Notes: a model not told the origin generated them from the letters alone. 64,000 nt of DNA from Hermatobates lingyangjiaoensis (GCA_026182355.1 JAPFBL010000118.1:1-64000), one strand, 5' to 3'. Counted from the stretch's first letter, positions 1-10,917 are shown. Numbers and translations are program-made.

Positions 1-800
1 TTGAGCGAATCCACTGAGACAAACTTGATGTTTCTAATGGAAAAAATGAAATATATTATTGACTTACAAGAGTGTAAGAGGAATAATATTGTGCAGGTAA
101 ATGATAACATCATTAAAAAAAAATTCGTATATATGTTATTTGAAAAGGGGAAGGAAAATGATCGTATTAAATACTAAAAGCTTTTATTATTATTTTAAAG
201 ATTAAAATTCTCAGTATAATAATTCTATAAAAGACCAAAAATGTAATGATAATTCATAATTGGAATTTTTCGTTTAGAGATTAATAAATGTAATTATCGT
301 ACATCTTTAATTAACAAAGCACCTTAAAATAACATTTTCTTCGCTGTTTAAGATGCTTTTCAGAAAAAAAAGGATATTTTCCTGTTTTAAATTTTAAATT
401 TTACTTTAATATTCAATGTGAAGGATGTCAAGTAAACGATGTAAGAAATCCACTGAACGAAAGCCCATTCTCTTGTAGGAAAAAATCGTTTCAAGAAATG
501 TTCACTTTGGTTTTTCAAAAATGTTATTGCTGCTGTAGTTATACTAATGAAATTTTTGCAAGTAATAAATTGTTTGTGATGTACAAAAATAAGCCTTATA
601 AAATTGATATTCCTTCAATCACTATCTGTACTACCTCAAGAATGAAAGGCTAATAATTATATCCCAGTTAGATGTTTACGTTATGCTTAAATGAGACGTT
701 ATGTTTTATATACTCAAGAAATTTGACATTAAGTTACTTATAGTAAAGTAGAGTGTAGGCCACTCCAGATTTTTTTTAATAATGGTTTACATAAAATATT
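1..800. other. AT-rich stretch, no gene seen
   Basis: No open frame, splice-flanked exon, RNA gene or recognisable repeat was found. It lies downstream (minus-strand sense) of the Penelope-like fragment, so part of it may be that element's 3' untranslated region, but nothing marks an end. Confidence 0.5.
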
Positions 801-803
801 AGT

Positions 804-1058
804 TTATTGGTTTACTTGTTCATTTATTAATTTACCCGCATTTTTATGTTTATATATTTCTATCTGTTCAGTTATATTGAGCCTCTGTCCTTTTTGTAGT
901 AAGTCCATTGTGTTTTCTAACGTGTCAGGTGTATGTCCGTGTTCAGTTAGGTGGCTTGCAAAATTGGATTTATTTGTATTATTTAAATAGTACTTAAGAT
1001 TATCTTTGAATCTTACTTTTAGGATTCTTTCCATTTGTCCAATATATATTTGTTTACA
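804..1058 (-). pseudogene. Penelope-like element, 3' fragment with GIY-YIG endonuclease C-terminus
   Basis: On the minus strand an open frame runs from about 1058 to a stop at 804. It starts with CKQIYIGQ, the YIG half of the GIY-YIG nuclease signature with its preceding Cys/Lys. An R-F-K segment follows, then SNFASHLTEHGH, the S-x-F/L-A-x-H-L...GH pattern usual for Penelope-like retroelement endonucleases, and finally a KGQRLNITEQIEIYK segment. No ATG starts a complete protein and the reverse transcriptase is missing. The frame stops being element-like at about 1060, where the family H repeat begins, so it reads as a 5'-truncated insertion. A tick-box alternative is another GIY-YIG retroelement clade. 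The family call is inferred from motif pattern only. Confidence 0.62.
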
Positions 1059-1060
1059 AT

Positions 1061-1130
1061 CGATTGAAAATGGATAACGTCCGAAAGCGCTCCAACGACT
1101 CCAAGATCATCGTACGAGGTATGACGGTTT
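1061..1130 (+). repeat. Family H module (hammerhead-like, ends in GTACGAGGTATGACGG)
   Basis: This about 70-bp module recurs at 43131, 46403, 51293 (minus), 52013 and 52205. Here the core at 1064-1092 reads UUGAAAA, U, GGAU-AAC-GUCC, GAAAGCGCUC. The stem II arms differ from other copies but still pair (GGAC/GUCU elsewhere). The core has decayed (GAAAA for GANGA). Confidence 0.55.
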
Positions 1131-1144
1131 GCCGTATTAATAAT

Positions 1145-1300
1145 CTAAATAATATAATTCTGTTTATCTATGACAAGCGGTTTTCATCAGAGCTTGTTAC
1201 GGTTGAAAGATCTTAGTCTTTTTTTCTCATTTCTTATTGTGTTTTCAACGTTGATAGTTATTTCACGTGTTTATTCTGAAATCTTGTTTTATATAGACAT
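1145..1300 (+). repeat. Family B element, collapsed inverted pair
   Basis: The left part (TGACAAGCGGTTTTCATCAG) is the minus-orientation half of a family B hammerhead. The right part from 1190 (CTTGTTACGGTTGAAAGATC) is the plus half followed by the usual 3' flank with TTTCACGTGTTTAT. The centre has been deleted, joining the two arms inside the motif. Confidence 0.6.
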
Positions 1301-1818
1301 ATAAAACTAATACAGTTTATCAACAAAGGTACGAAGTAAATTACTTCACAAGGATTAGGTTTAGATACAAAACAATTAACAACCGACGTTTCACCGAAAA
1401 TTGTTCGTCATGATCAATTTTTATAGATTCAAGTACTTCAACCATTATTAACATTCTGTATCATATTATTCGAGTAAATGCCAAGACATCTTTCTTTTTT
1501 CAAATATATAATAGATGAAGAAAGTAAATATTATTATATATTTAATATTAGAGTCTTTTTTCCTCTTTTCAAAGCAATTTAAAATAAATTTTGAACTAAT
1601 TTTCATTCTTTATATGTAATTGAATATAATTAGTCTATATTTTTTTTATAGTCGTATTTATTGCTAAAATAATTTAATTTATTTTACTTAAAGTTTTATG
1701 ATGGAATAATGGATAGAAAAAAAAATGAAATATGAAGGATTTTTGTAGTTTGATAGAATTATGATAATATACTGCTAACAAAAATGAATGAAAGATAGTT
1801 AAATTAAATGATGAATGT
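1300..1818. other. AT-rich stretch, no gene seen
   Basis: Low-GC sequence with homopolymer T runs. Nothing recognisable before the minisatellite begins at 1819. Confidence 0.5.
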
Positions 1819-2994
1819 AAGTTTATGTATTTGTTATTGGTTGTGGAAGACTAAAGAGTAATGAATGAATGAATACATGGGATGAGGAGAAGTGGGCGTG
1901 CAACAGTACCAACGACAAATAAGTTTATGTATTTGTTATTGGTTGTGGAAGACTAAAGAGTAATGAATGAATGAATACATGGGATGAGGAGAAGTGGGCG
2001 TGCAACAGTACCAACGACAAATAAGTTTATGTATTTGTTATTGGTTGTGGAAGAGTAAAGAGTAATGAATGAATGAAGACATGGGATGAGGAGAAGTGGG
2101 CGTGCAACAGTACCAACGACAAATAAGTTTATGTATTTGTTATTGGTTGTGGAAGAGTAAAGAGTAATGAATGAATGAAGACATGGGATGAGGAGAAGTG
2201 GGCGTGCAACAGTACCAACGACAAATAAGTTTATATATTTGTTATTGGTTGTGGAAGACTAAAGAGTAATGAATGAATGAATACATGGGATGAGGAGAAG
2301 TGGGCGTGCAACAGTACCAACGACAAATAAGTTTATGTATTTGTTATTGGTTGTGGAAGAGTAAAGAGTAATGAATGAATGAAGACATGGGATGAGGAGA
2401 AGTGGGCGTGCAACAGTACCAACGACAAATAAGTTTATGTATTTGTTATTGGTTGTGGAAGAGTAAAGAGTAATGAATGAATGAAGACATGGGATGAGGA
2501 GAAGTGGGCGTGCAACAGTACCAACGACAATAAGTTTATGTATTTGTTATTGGTTGTGGAAGACTAAAGAGTAATGAATGAATGAAGACATGGGATGAGG
2601 AGAAGTGGGCGTGCAACAGTACCAACGACAAATAAGTTTATGTATTTGTTATTGGTTGTGGAAGAGTAAAGAGTAATGAATGAATGAAGACATGGGATGA
2701 GGAGAAGTGGGCGTGCAACAGTACCAACGACAAATAAGTTTATGTATTTGTTATTGGTTGTGGAAGACTAAAGAGTAATGAATGAATGAAGACATGGGAT
2801 GAGGAGAAGTGGGCGTGCAACAGTACCAACGACAAATAAGTTTATGTATTTGTTATTGGTTGTGGAAGAGTAAAGAGTAATGAATGAATGAAGACATGGG
2901 ATGAGGAGAAGTGGGCGTGCAACAGTACCAACGACAAATAAGTTTATATATTTGTTATTGGTTGTGGAAGACTAAAGAGTAATGAATGAATGAA
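1819..2994 (+). repeat. 102-bp minisatellite abutting the PDZ exon donor
   Basis: About 11.5 head-to-tail copies of a 102-bp unit starting AAGTTTATGTATTTG. Copies differ at a few sites: GACTAAAG or GAGTAAAG, GAATACAT or GAAGACAT, TTATGTA or TTATATA, and one copy near 2530 lacks a base. The last partial unit runs directly into the intron's first bases beside the PDZ exon. Read on the gene's sense (minus) strand, each unit contains GGTACTGT, the same bases as the exon's real donor, followed by CATCCC and CTTCATTCATTC as in the real intron start. The array therefore appears to be an expansion of the first about 100 bases of this intron. Confidence 0.93.
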
Positions 2995-3014
2995 GGTCTT
3001 CGGGATGACAGTAC

Positions 3015-3168
3015 CTGTCAGCAGGGCTGTTGGGCATGACGAATGTCACTTGGAGAGGACTGTGCGAGCCGTCCTGTCGACGACCTCCGCGCAGGTTGAT
3101 CCCCAGGCCGCAGGATTCGTCTCGTTCTAGGCACACGCCTACTACTCTGTTCACGATCACGCCTTCGT
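3015..3168 (-). CDS. Internal exon encoding the N-terminal half of a PDZ domain
   Basis: A 154-nt exon with a pyrimidine-rich acceptor (CCTTTTCAG before 3168) and donor CTGACAG|GTACTG (exon ends at 3015). It contributes two bases to a split Asp codon, 50 complete codons, then two bases, so it enters at phase 1 and leaves at phase 2. The peptide contains VVGVCLERDESCGLGINLRG, a PDZ beta-A strand followed by the carboxylate-binding loop (GLGI) and beta-B, then SPLQVTFVMPNSPADR, the beta-C strand and the N-S-P-A segment before alpha-A. The rest of the domain must lie in the next exon beyond the left edge. PDZ domains bind C-terminal peptides of membrane proteins. The P-x-S/G-PADR ending resembles GRIP-type PDZ domains, but the family member cannot be named. 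GC content is far above the surroundings. Confidence 0.85.
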
Positions 3169-3239
3169 CTGAAAAGGTAATATCTAAAATAAAAAAAAAA
3201 CTCGCTACCAATATCTATTATTTATACATTTATTTAAAA

Positions 3240-3395
3240 AAAAAAATAAATTCAAAACGAAGGAAACACACAGAAAGACACAGACATATGGTAACTACAT
3301 CGATATTTCGACCATCGTCGTCATCAGGAGGTGTGAAGAGCGAAGAGTCCCGCAGGAAGGCAGGGTGGTGACTCTTTTTATATATAAAAAGAAAT
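3240..3395 (-). mobile_element. Family C element with hammerhead-like motif
   Basis: Contains the minus-strand motif at 3302-3327, with flanks shared with 3962-4170 (AACGAAGGAAACACACAG and CCCGCAGGAAGGCAGG). It sits inside an open frame, but that frame follows the repeat and is not a gene. Confidence 0.6.
3302..3327 (-). ncRNA. Hammerhead-like motif, family C
   Basis: Minus strand: CUGAUGA, spacer C, stem II GAC/GUC with loop GAUG, then GAA-AUAU-C. The AUAU segment is self-complementary and C is an allowed base at the cleavage position. Confidence 0.55.
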
Positions 3396-3695
3396 AACAA
3401 TGAACAAACCACAATAAGAAATTGGGAAAACAAGACTAAGATCTTTCAACCGTAACAAGCGGTCTTCGTCAGAGTCAAATATCAATGATTCCAAGCCACT
3501 ATCCGTTTCCATTCAAGCGATTGCAATGCTCCTTCAGCGTCTGTTTTACAATGACGGTTACTAAGTCGCAAGGGGTAAGTGTTAAGTTGCGTTTTTGACT
3601 CTAACGAAGACCGCTTGTTATGGTTGAAAGATCTTAGTCTTGTTTTCCCATTTCATATTGTGGTTTGATCATTGACATTTATATATATTCTAACA
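3396..3695 (+). mobile_element. Family B foldback element
   Basis: The left arm carries a minus-strand hammerhead-like motif (3438-3472) and the right arm a plus-strand one (3601-3635, CUAACGA instead of CUGACGA). They are separated by about 130 bases of unrelated sequence. The right arm ends in the family's standard TTTCCCATTTCATATTGTGG and a TA-rich run. Confidence 0.65.
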
Positions 3696-3961
3696 AACGT
3701 TCCCGTCTTTGACGGGTAGTTCTCAAAAAAATCGGAGGTGATACATGGTATTCCAAAATAACATTAGAAATTATAGAATAGTAGAAAATATAATTATTAG
3801 TACATAGTTAAGCAAATTCCTCTGTATATAGCTCTGTATATTAGCTGTCTGTCCTTCAGGTTTATGGAAGAACGTTTGTTGTTGTTTGTCGTCTATTTGA
3901 TATAGTCCTCAAAGAAAAATAGTGTTATATATATACAATTAAAAGAAACGGTCCAGCGGAC

Positions 3962-4190
3962 TTTTTTAAATAAAATAAATTCAAAACGAAGGAAACACAC
4001 AGAAAGACACAGACATAACTCACATCGATATTTCGACCATTGTCGTCATCAGAAGGTGTGAAGAGCGAAGAGCGAAGAGTCCCGCAGGAAGGCAGGGCGG
4101 TGACGGTCGAAATATCGATGTGAGTTATGTCTGTGTCTTTCTGTGTGTTTCCTTCGTTTTGAATTTATTTTATATATATATATATATATA
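3962..4190 (-). mobile_element. Family C foldback element
   Basis: Arms at about 3965-4030 and 4107-4172 are nearly perfect reverse complements (AAATTCAAAACGAAGGAAAC on the left). The left arm holds an intact minus-strand motif at 4027-4052 (CUGAUGA, C, GAC/GUC, GAAAUAUC). The right arm keeps only the part from GACGGUCGAAAUAUCG onward. A (TA)n run follows at 4170-4190. Confidence 0.7.
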
Positions 4191-4539
4191 AAAATTTTAA
4201 CGTTTCATTTTTCGACTGAAAATGTGATTTACTTTTTACATCCGCTCATGCTAAAGTAATATATCTTTTGGGCAACTGATATGGAATTTAACAACAGCCC
4301 ACGGCAGAGTTGTTAAGAAATATGACAGTCAGAGTGACTGTACCAGTTGTTAGTAAATCTAGATCATCCATGGTTAATGTAAAAGAGGAATTTTTGAAAA
4401 CCTCTATAATAAAACAGTTATAAGGAACCACTGACTGAGAGTATACAGAAATGACTCTGCAGGACTTTTCTGCCGTTTCGTCTAGTAGACGAATGTCTTC
4501 TGTCAAATGATTTATGAAAAGACGATATACAAGAGAGGC

Positions 4540-4745
4540 TGAGTGACTTCACCTGACCAGGAACCAACGACGAACGAATATATCCGCGCACTACAGTGCA
4601 CGTCGTAACTATCAGTTCCAGACCAGAGGCCTTCTACTGCTTGCTTACTGTGCTACTATAACTTGGACTGTCAGTAATCCATGTCGGATATTAAGTTCGT
4701 CTGTACAGTAATGATGTCGTATTCGCGGCCATGTGGTCTTGTTAG
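4540..4745 (+). repeat. Dispersed repeat, second copy at 40985-41165
   Basis: Shares GCGCACTACAGTGCACGTCG and the following about 150 bases with 40985-41165 at high identity. It includes the palindrome GCGCACTAYAGTGC. No coding potential is seen, and the family is not recognised. Confidence 0.6.
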
Positions 4746-4922
4746 TCATGGTTTTCAATGGTTTTAGTCATGAGTTGGAAGAGTAGTCAGATAGTCAGTG
4801 GATGAAGTACTTGTTCAGTGAGGTTGAGGAAGGTTGGTGGCTGATTGGGAGCTTGTACAAGGAGGTTTGGATGAATAGATAGTTTGTTGTCTTCATTGGT
4901 AGTAAGTCGGGTGATGTAGCTA

Positions 4923-5251
4923 GGTTAGGTTAGGTTAGGTTGCAGTAGCAGTCCCACAAGGGAACACACGTAAGCCAAGCATTGGCCCTTTGTGATACCA
5001 CACAATGAAGATTGATTCTGCAGTGGGAGTCCTAAATTTTGCCTAACTCAAATGTATTTAGAGTAGGGATCTTTAACGAGTACCTGACATCGTACAGGCT
5101 CGGGATCGACGGTTTAATGTCCTTCACCGAGGGACGACATGTTCAGATTTATTCACCTCCCGCGTGAAGAAATCGAGGGCCAGGTGAGGATTGAACCCCG
5201 ATCCTATCAGTTCAGAGGTGAGCACGTAACCACTGAGCTAGCCTGGCCCCT
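4923..5251 (-). mobile_element. tRNA-derived SINE, tail variant 1 with TTAGG-type tail
   Basis: The minus-strand head near 5250-5165 has A-box-like TAGCTCAGTGG and B-box-like GGTTCAATCC. The body follows, then the V1 end (CTTACGTGTGTTCCC) and a tail of (AACCT)n at 4921-4941. It is flanked by a 12-bp direct repeat, gtgatgtagcta, at 4911-4922 and 5252-5263, so this is a complete retroposed copy. Confidence 0.88.
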
Positions 5252-5263
5252 GTGATGTAGCTA

Positions 5264-6774
5264 TCTATGGATTCCATTTTCAAAATCATGGTGGATATCA
5301 ACATTATGAGCGTACCAAGGGACCCTGGCTATAAGCTGGACACACTTATTTTGAACAATCTGGACACAAGCTTTGTTCGTTGGTGCGAGACCAGGAAGAC
5401 AGATAAAACACTGAATTTATATCAAAGTTTTCCAAGCCAATTTAAATTCTTTCCTATAGTCAAGAAACAGACTTCGAGAAAGGTATTCATACCAATCAAT
5501 ATTAAAAACTTAATGCAATCTATTTTTTTCAAAGCTGGATAATTTCTTTTATATAAATTCCAAACCAAAGATGACTCTTATCCCTCATTGATTGTACTTG
5601 AACTAATTCCTACAAAACTTTATCCTGACATAATGAAATACTTCTATCTTCCCAGTGATCCTCCCATTCTGTTATTATTTTGTTATCTTTAAATATATCA
5701 TGCAAAGAAAAAGTTCCCAGAAATCCCTTGAAACAAGTAAGTTTTTTATTCCGTTCAGAGTTTCTAAATCCTACATCCTGTTTACCACCATTTCAGATGG
5801 ATTCAGTTTTTATTTCCCACTACATTAGAATTTAATTACTGATAGCATGATTCTTTTACACTAATGACTAATATTAATGCATATAATGAACACTAAAATT
5901 ACCAGTATTTTCTGCTTTATATTTAAGATTGTATGATATAGATTGTTTAGTATTATAGAGAGTATTCTAAAACGAATAATAGAATATTTTCTACTTGTTT
6001 AAAAATAATTAAAAAAGTAACGAGTCCTCCAAAATTAGTTTTAGAATAAACAATACCGTTAGTTATTTTAATTATAAACTATTAAAATTCGAACTGATAT
6101 TTGTAATAATATAATTTTTTTTTTTTTAGAAATGTTTACACTGCTGTCAATTATAATCTATGTAGCTATGAGGTCAATATCTAATTACAAAATATAAAAA
6201 TTAAGTCCGAATTTCTGAATCCTGTACCTGTACAAACTGTTTTCAATTGACCAGTTTTTAGATTGATTTTAATGGAACATGTGGTATTAGATCTATGAGG
6301 CTGTAATAAAATACCAGTCTCGATGTAAATCCGTACCATATGATTCATTACATTTTCTTTATGTTTTCAGGGACTTCCAATTCTATTTCAAAGGATTTTC
6401 TTTTAAGTATATTATGAATTACAAATTAGCGTTATGAATTAACTTAATTATTTAATAGCAATCAAAATTTCAATAAATAAAGTTAAGAAATTTAAAATGT
6501 TACAACACAAATACTGTGTATATATTATATGATAAACAATAAACCTCTTATAATAATATGACATAATTACAAACATACCTATATACAAATATACCAATTT
6601 AGTTCATTCTATATCTATGTACCTTTGGGTCATACTGTGTATTCTTGAGTGTGTATGTTACGCGTAAGTGTCTAAGTAGAAGACCTCTAAAGACAAGGAG
6701 TTATTATATGAATGTCATATAAATGTCATATAAATATCATATATGGTAAATGTCATATGTTGTATGTTGGACTT
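5264..6774. other. AT-rich stretch, no supported gene
   Basis: A 91-codon frame starts at 5267 within otherwise unremarkable sequence. It has no splice sites, domain or repeat match I recognise. The remainder to 6774 is low-GC with poly-T runs. Confidence 0.4.
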
Positions 6775-7337
6775 GCAGGGGGGGGGGGGGGGGATAGTAA
6801 GCTCGGAATAAATAATGCATTTTCTTGGAATTGAAGAAGGAAGGATGGTAACGTTGGAATCAATAATGAATTTTATTGGGGGAGGGAGGGAGGGATAGTA
6901 ACCGCTGAATCAATAATGCATTTTCTTGGAGGGGAAGAGGGAAGGATAGTAACCTCGGAATCAATAATGCATTTTATTGGGGGAACAATAGTAAGCTCAT
7001 AATCACTAATGCATTTTCTTTGGAGGAGAGGATAGCAAACTTGGAATCAATAATGCATTTCCTTGTGGGAGGGATAGTAAACGCGGAATCAATAATCCAT
7101 ATTATTGGGGAAGCGAAAGTAACCTTGGAATCAATAATGCATTTTCTTGGAGGGAGGGATAGCAAGCGTGGAATCAATAATGCATTTCCTTGGAGGGGAA
7201 GAGGGAAGGATAGTGACAACGGAATGAATAATGCATTTTATAGGGGGAGCGATAGTAAGCTCGGAATCAATAATGCATTTTCTTTGGAGGGGAGGATAGT
7301 AAGCTAGGAATCAATAATACATGTTCCTTTTTTTGGG

Positions 7338-7413
<76 letters not shown>

Positions 7414-7505
7414 GAGAGAGAGAGTGGGAGTAGTAAGCTCTAAACCAATAATGCATTTTCGGAGGGGGGGGGCTCGGAATCAATAATGCATTTTCTTGGA
7501 GGGGA
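6775..7505 (+). repeat. Degenerate 45-60-bp minisatellite (GGAATCAATAATGCATTTTC)
   Basis: About ten imperfect units built on GATAGTAAGCTCGGAATCAA followed by TAATGCATTTTCTTGGAGGG. It starts after a run of about 15 G at 6779 and is interrupted by the (AG)n tract at 7338-7425. Open frames on both strands here are repeat artefacts. Confidence 0.88.
7338..7425 (+). repeat. (AG)n microsatellite
   Basis: An almost uninterrupted AG dinucleotide run inside the minisatellite, ending in GGTGAGAGAGAGAGTGGG. Confidence 0.95.
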
Positions 7506-7939
7506 GGGTATAAAAGAAATCAACAAAAAATTGATTTATTATTATGCGGAGGTGTATAAAAATTGAAGTATATATGTCCAGAATATGGCCAATGACTATG
7601 ACATGAGTACTTTGACTTGAATCTCCAATTTTTCTACAAGATGTATAACTTGCGCGCGCCAGACATTTGATAAAGTTCACAGGTGTTCTTCTCAGTACGG
7701 AAGTCCTAAGGTCATATTGTTTTCTCCTCACCTTTCGCTGGCATTTTTTTTTACTTCAAGTCTTCATGTTTTATACTCGACTACAGGCTTCTTATTCTGA
7801 TGAGCTGGTTATATATTTCCCTCTCATATGTGTTGTTTTACTTACTACAGTTGGCCCCCTAATCATCTCATGTTGATGCGATACATACATAATCAGTTCT
7901 AACAATCAATTAAAAACATATTTTTAAATAATATATATA

Positions 7940-8320
7940 TTGTTGAATAGTTGACCATATTTTGCTGAAGACATTTTCTTCATAAGCTTTTCAAAGTCTC
8001 CTAAAATTACAACGTGTGGAATGTTACAAGTAGAAGTATTTCAGAACTAAATTGTTTGTTTGTAGGCCTATGAAAAAGGTTTGAAATGAAACTGAAACGT
8101 CAGCAAAGAGAGTTTGATTTTTGAACCTAGAAAATTTACCGAATTCCGTCTAAAATTACAACGTGTGGAATGTTACAGTAAAGTTTTCAGAACTAAATTG
8201 TTTGTTTGTAGGCCTATGAAAAAGGTTTGAAATTTTGAAATGAAACCGAAACGTCAGCAAAGAGAGTTCGATTTTTGAACCTAGAAAATTTACCGAATCC
8301 CGATTAAATAACACATCTAT
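7940..8320 (+). repeat. Direct duplication of a retroelement-end-like segment
   Basis: The segment CTAAAATTACAACGTGTGG...GAACCTAGAAAATTTACCGA is present twice in tandem (about 8000-8145 and 8150-8300). Each copy carries CUGAAACGUCAGC-type sequence resembling the 3' half of the hammerhead signature (GAA-ACGU-C), without a convincing CUGANGA. The TTGACCATATTTTGCTGAAG at 7944 reappears diverged at 42246. Confidence 0.55.
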
Positions 8321-8466
8321 TCTATCATACAGTTGATAAATTATTGAATTTGTTTTATATATATATATATAAGAATGTCTTCCTTATATCGACCACTTAT
8401 ATTTAACACTATTGTCCTTTTTCATCGAGGTTTGGTCTAGCTTCAATAATACAACACCTTTAAGCC

Positions 8467-8498
8467 GACGTTTCATCTATATTTGTAGACATCTTCAG
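8467..8498 (-). ncRNA. Hammerhead-like motif, family D (left arm)
   Basis: CUGAAGA, spacer U, stem II GUCUA/UAGAU, GAA-ACGU-C. Compared with the other arm, two stem positions differ but pairing is kept. Confidence 0.55.
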
Positions 8499-8690
8499 GG
8501 CTACATCAATATAGAATTTAATTACAATAACATAAAACATAGTTAGATTACATTATTTAATTAATATACATAATTACCATGTATGTATATTATGTAATTT
8601 TGTATTATTAGGTAATTATTTATATTAATTAAATAATGTAATATAATGATGTTTCATCTTATTGTAATTAAATTCTGTTTTGATGTAGCC

Positions 8691-8722
8691 CTGAAGATGT
8701 CTACAAATATAGGCGAAACGTC
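8691..8722 (+). ncRNA. Hammerhead-like motif, family D (right arm)
   Basis: CUGAAGA, spacer U, stem II GUCUA/UAGGC, GAA-ACGU-C. The flanks AGCC before CUGAAGA and GGCU after the predicted cut can form stem I. Confidence 0.62.
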
Positions 8723-9164
8723 GGCTTAAAGGTGTTGTATTATTGAAGCTAGACCAAACCTCGATGAAAAATAGTGTTTTTTTTAAATATTATATATATA
8801 TATATAATGAAACTCATTTTGTTTTGCTGTTGCATGTATTCATGTTGCATGTTATGCTCCCTCTAACCTTGACACTTTGCTGTAAAGTGATATCTCCCTG
8901 ATACAAATTAGTTAATTATTCTTGCAGGACCTGCTCTGCGGTTGTGGAACAGGAAGCTCAGGAGCCTGCCAGGTTAGCGGCAGCTGATACAAGACCGGGA
9001 ATGGTTGGTCATCGTGGATGAAAACCCACCTGTCAAAAACATCTTAGTCACAGGTAATTAGACACTAATTACAATATTATAATTATAATTAATACTTCTA
9101 GAGTTATTATTATTATCTGTTTTATGTTATTATTGATATAATTATTATTCACACAGTCTTTCTT

Positions 9165-9302
9165 TAACGAGGTTTCGTCCAGTATCTAACAATTTTCAAA
9201 AGACACTTTTAAGACAACGTTTTGTCCATATTTCTAGATATTTTCAGAGCAATATAAATACAAAATTAATTTCAATAACATGATATTTACCTAATATATA
9301 TA

Positions 9303-9335
<33 letters not shown>
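9165..9335 (-). repeat. Decayed family D copy followed by (TA)n
   Basis: AACGAGGTTTCGTCCAGTAT and AAGACAACGTTTTGTCCATA match the family D left arm with many substitutions. A (TA)n run occupies about 9294-9334. Confidence 0.6.
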
Positions 9336-9338
<3 letters not shown>

Positions 9339-9469
9339 TCCATTACTTGGGCAACCTGCTACAGTGTGATATTTTCTCATTCCTTCCTTCGATGTGGGGT
9401 GGACTAAGTGTATATTTTCTCTTTTTTATGTGTCGTGTTTTATATATACACAGGGAGATACAAAGTGAG

Positions 9470-9976
9470 TGAGTGATGAGTAGAGAGATGAATGGGAGAG
9501 AAGAGTAGATTTAACGAGAAGGATGTAGAGAGTAAGCCAAAGAAAGGTGGAGAGAGATAGAGAGTGAGAGAGAGAGAGATAGAGAGGAGAAGAAAATGGA
9601 GAGAGATTGAGAGAGAGAATAGAGGAAATATGAGAGTAGGGTGAGAGAGATTAAAGAGGTGAGAGAGAGAGAAAGGTGAGAAAGAGATGAGGAGAGAGAG
9701 ATGAGAGATAGATTAAAAGAGAGAAAGAGAGTGAGAGAGAGAAGTGAGGAGAGGGGGGAAAGGAGAATTTTTTAGGGGTTAGAGAGAAGGGAGAAAAGGA
9801 GAGGAGTGAGAAGAGGAGAGGAGAGAGAGAGAGAAGAGGAGAGAGAGAGAGAGAGAAGAGAGGAGAGAGGAGAGAGAGAAAGAGAGGAGAGGGAAGAAGA
9901 GAGGAAGGAAGAGGAGAGAGGAGAGAGAGAGAGAAAAGAGGAGAGGAGAGAGAGGGAGAGAGGAGAGAAGAGAGAA

Positions 9977-10007
<31 letters not shown>

Positions 10008-10080
10008 GAGAGGAAGAGAGAGAAAGAGGGAGAGGAGAGAGAGAGAGAGAAAGAGGGGAGAGAGAGAGAGAGAGAGAGCT
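9470..10080 (+). repeat. 600-bp polypurine (GA)-rich tract
   Basis: Almost pure purine strand of GA, GAA and GGA permutations, with scattered T in the first half. The 132-codon Glu/Arg frame within it is a low-complexity artefact. Confidence 0.93.
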
Positions 10081-10735
10081 AAAATATATAAATTATAAAT
10101 CTTTTTACCAGAACAAATTCTTCATAGGGAGACTTATTTCAGGCACTTTTTTCCGGTTAGTACTAAACCATCTAATGACATACTGCAGAAATAAAAGATT
10201 CTAAGGGTTTTTTTTGATACATGCCATTTATTTTAAGGATCTTTTTTGGCAAAAAATATCAGATTGGGCTCCTAATGAAAAGCTGATTTCTCTCTAATAA
10301 GTAGCTCATGTCTCCTAACTTATTTTCCTCTAATATGAATTGAAAAAAAGTTTTTACACATTTCTTTATTTCTTTAATATAACAATTATTTTATTGTAAG
10401 AGATTTTTTGAAAATATTTTAAGAAATAATCTATTTTTACTAGACGTAAATTTTGGTAGATTGACTACCAAATTCGCTGATTATTGATACCTCGGAGATA
10501 CCTATTTTTGAGATGTGGTATTTTGTTTTATTTTTCCCTCAAATAAATTAAAATACATTTATTTGTAAATATTTGATACTTTCAATTAAACGGGCAATAT
10601 TTATTTCATTGATTCACATTCAGTAACTGTTAATAATAACTACATTTGATTTTGATTGACTCAGAAAAAGCCTTAAATGAACGACTTTAGGAAGAAAAAC
10701 AATAGCTATGTTACTAGTTAGTTAGATAGAATAAA
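10081..10735. other. AT-rich stretch, no gene seen
   Basis: No recognisable repeat or exon. Confidence 0.5.
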
Positions 10736-10800
10736 AACCGATCCCCTTGCGGGTCAAAAAGTCAGACCTTACGGTCTTGTTGTTTGATCAAATGTTCGGA
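10736..10800 (-). mobile_element. SINE 3'-end fragment (tail variant 2)
   Basis: GATCCCCTTGCGGGTCAAAA then CTTACGGTCTTGTTGTTTGA matches the V2 tails at 34640 and 58104. The tRNA-like head is absent. Confidence 0.65.
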
Positions 10801-10917
10801 TACAACCACTCAGAACAGTTCTAGAACTTCTGCCCGATTTCCGTTCCCTTCACACCAAATTAGCAAGTTATGCAGCGGGGGTCAATGATTCAATGCGGTG
10901 GGAGACGTAATTCTTGA

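Larger units (their letters stand above)
8385..8800 (+). mobile_element. Family D foldback element
   Basis: Arms of about 170 bp (8400-8575 and 8612-8790) are reverse complements. Both contain AGCTTCAATAATACAACACC or its complement and one hammerhead-like motif each (minus 8467-8498, plus 8691-8722). The arms meet in an AT-rich centre. (TA)n tracts border both sides (8359 and 8792). Confidence 0.8.

Noticed and set aside
1819..2994. CRISPR-like regular array
   Set aside because: Repeats are contiguous 102-bp units without unique spacers, in a eukaryotic intron. This is a minisatellite.
3030..3371. 113-codon plus frame over the PDZ exon
   Set aside because: Antisense shadow of the minus-strand exon, continuing into a family C repeat.
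9806..10204. 132-codon Glu/Arg-rich open frame
   Set aside because: It is a direct translation of the (GA)n polypurine tract, with no signals of a gene.
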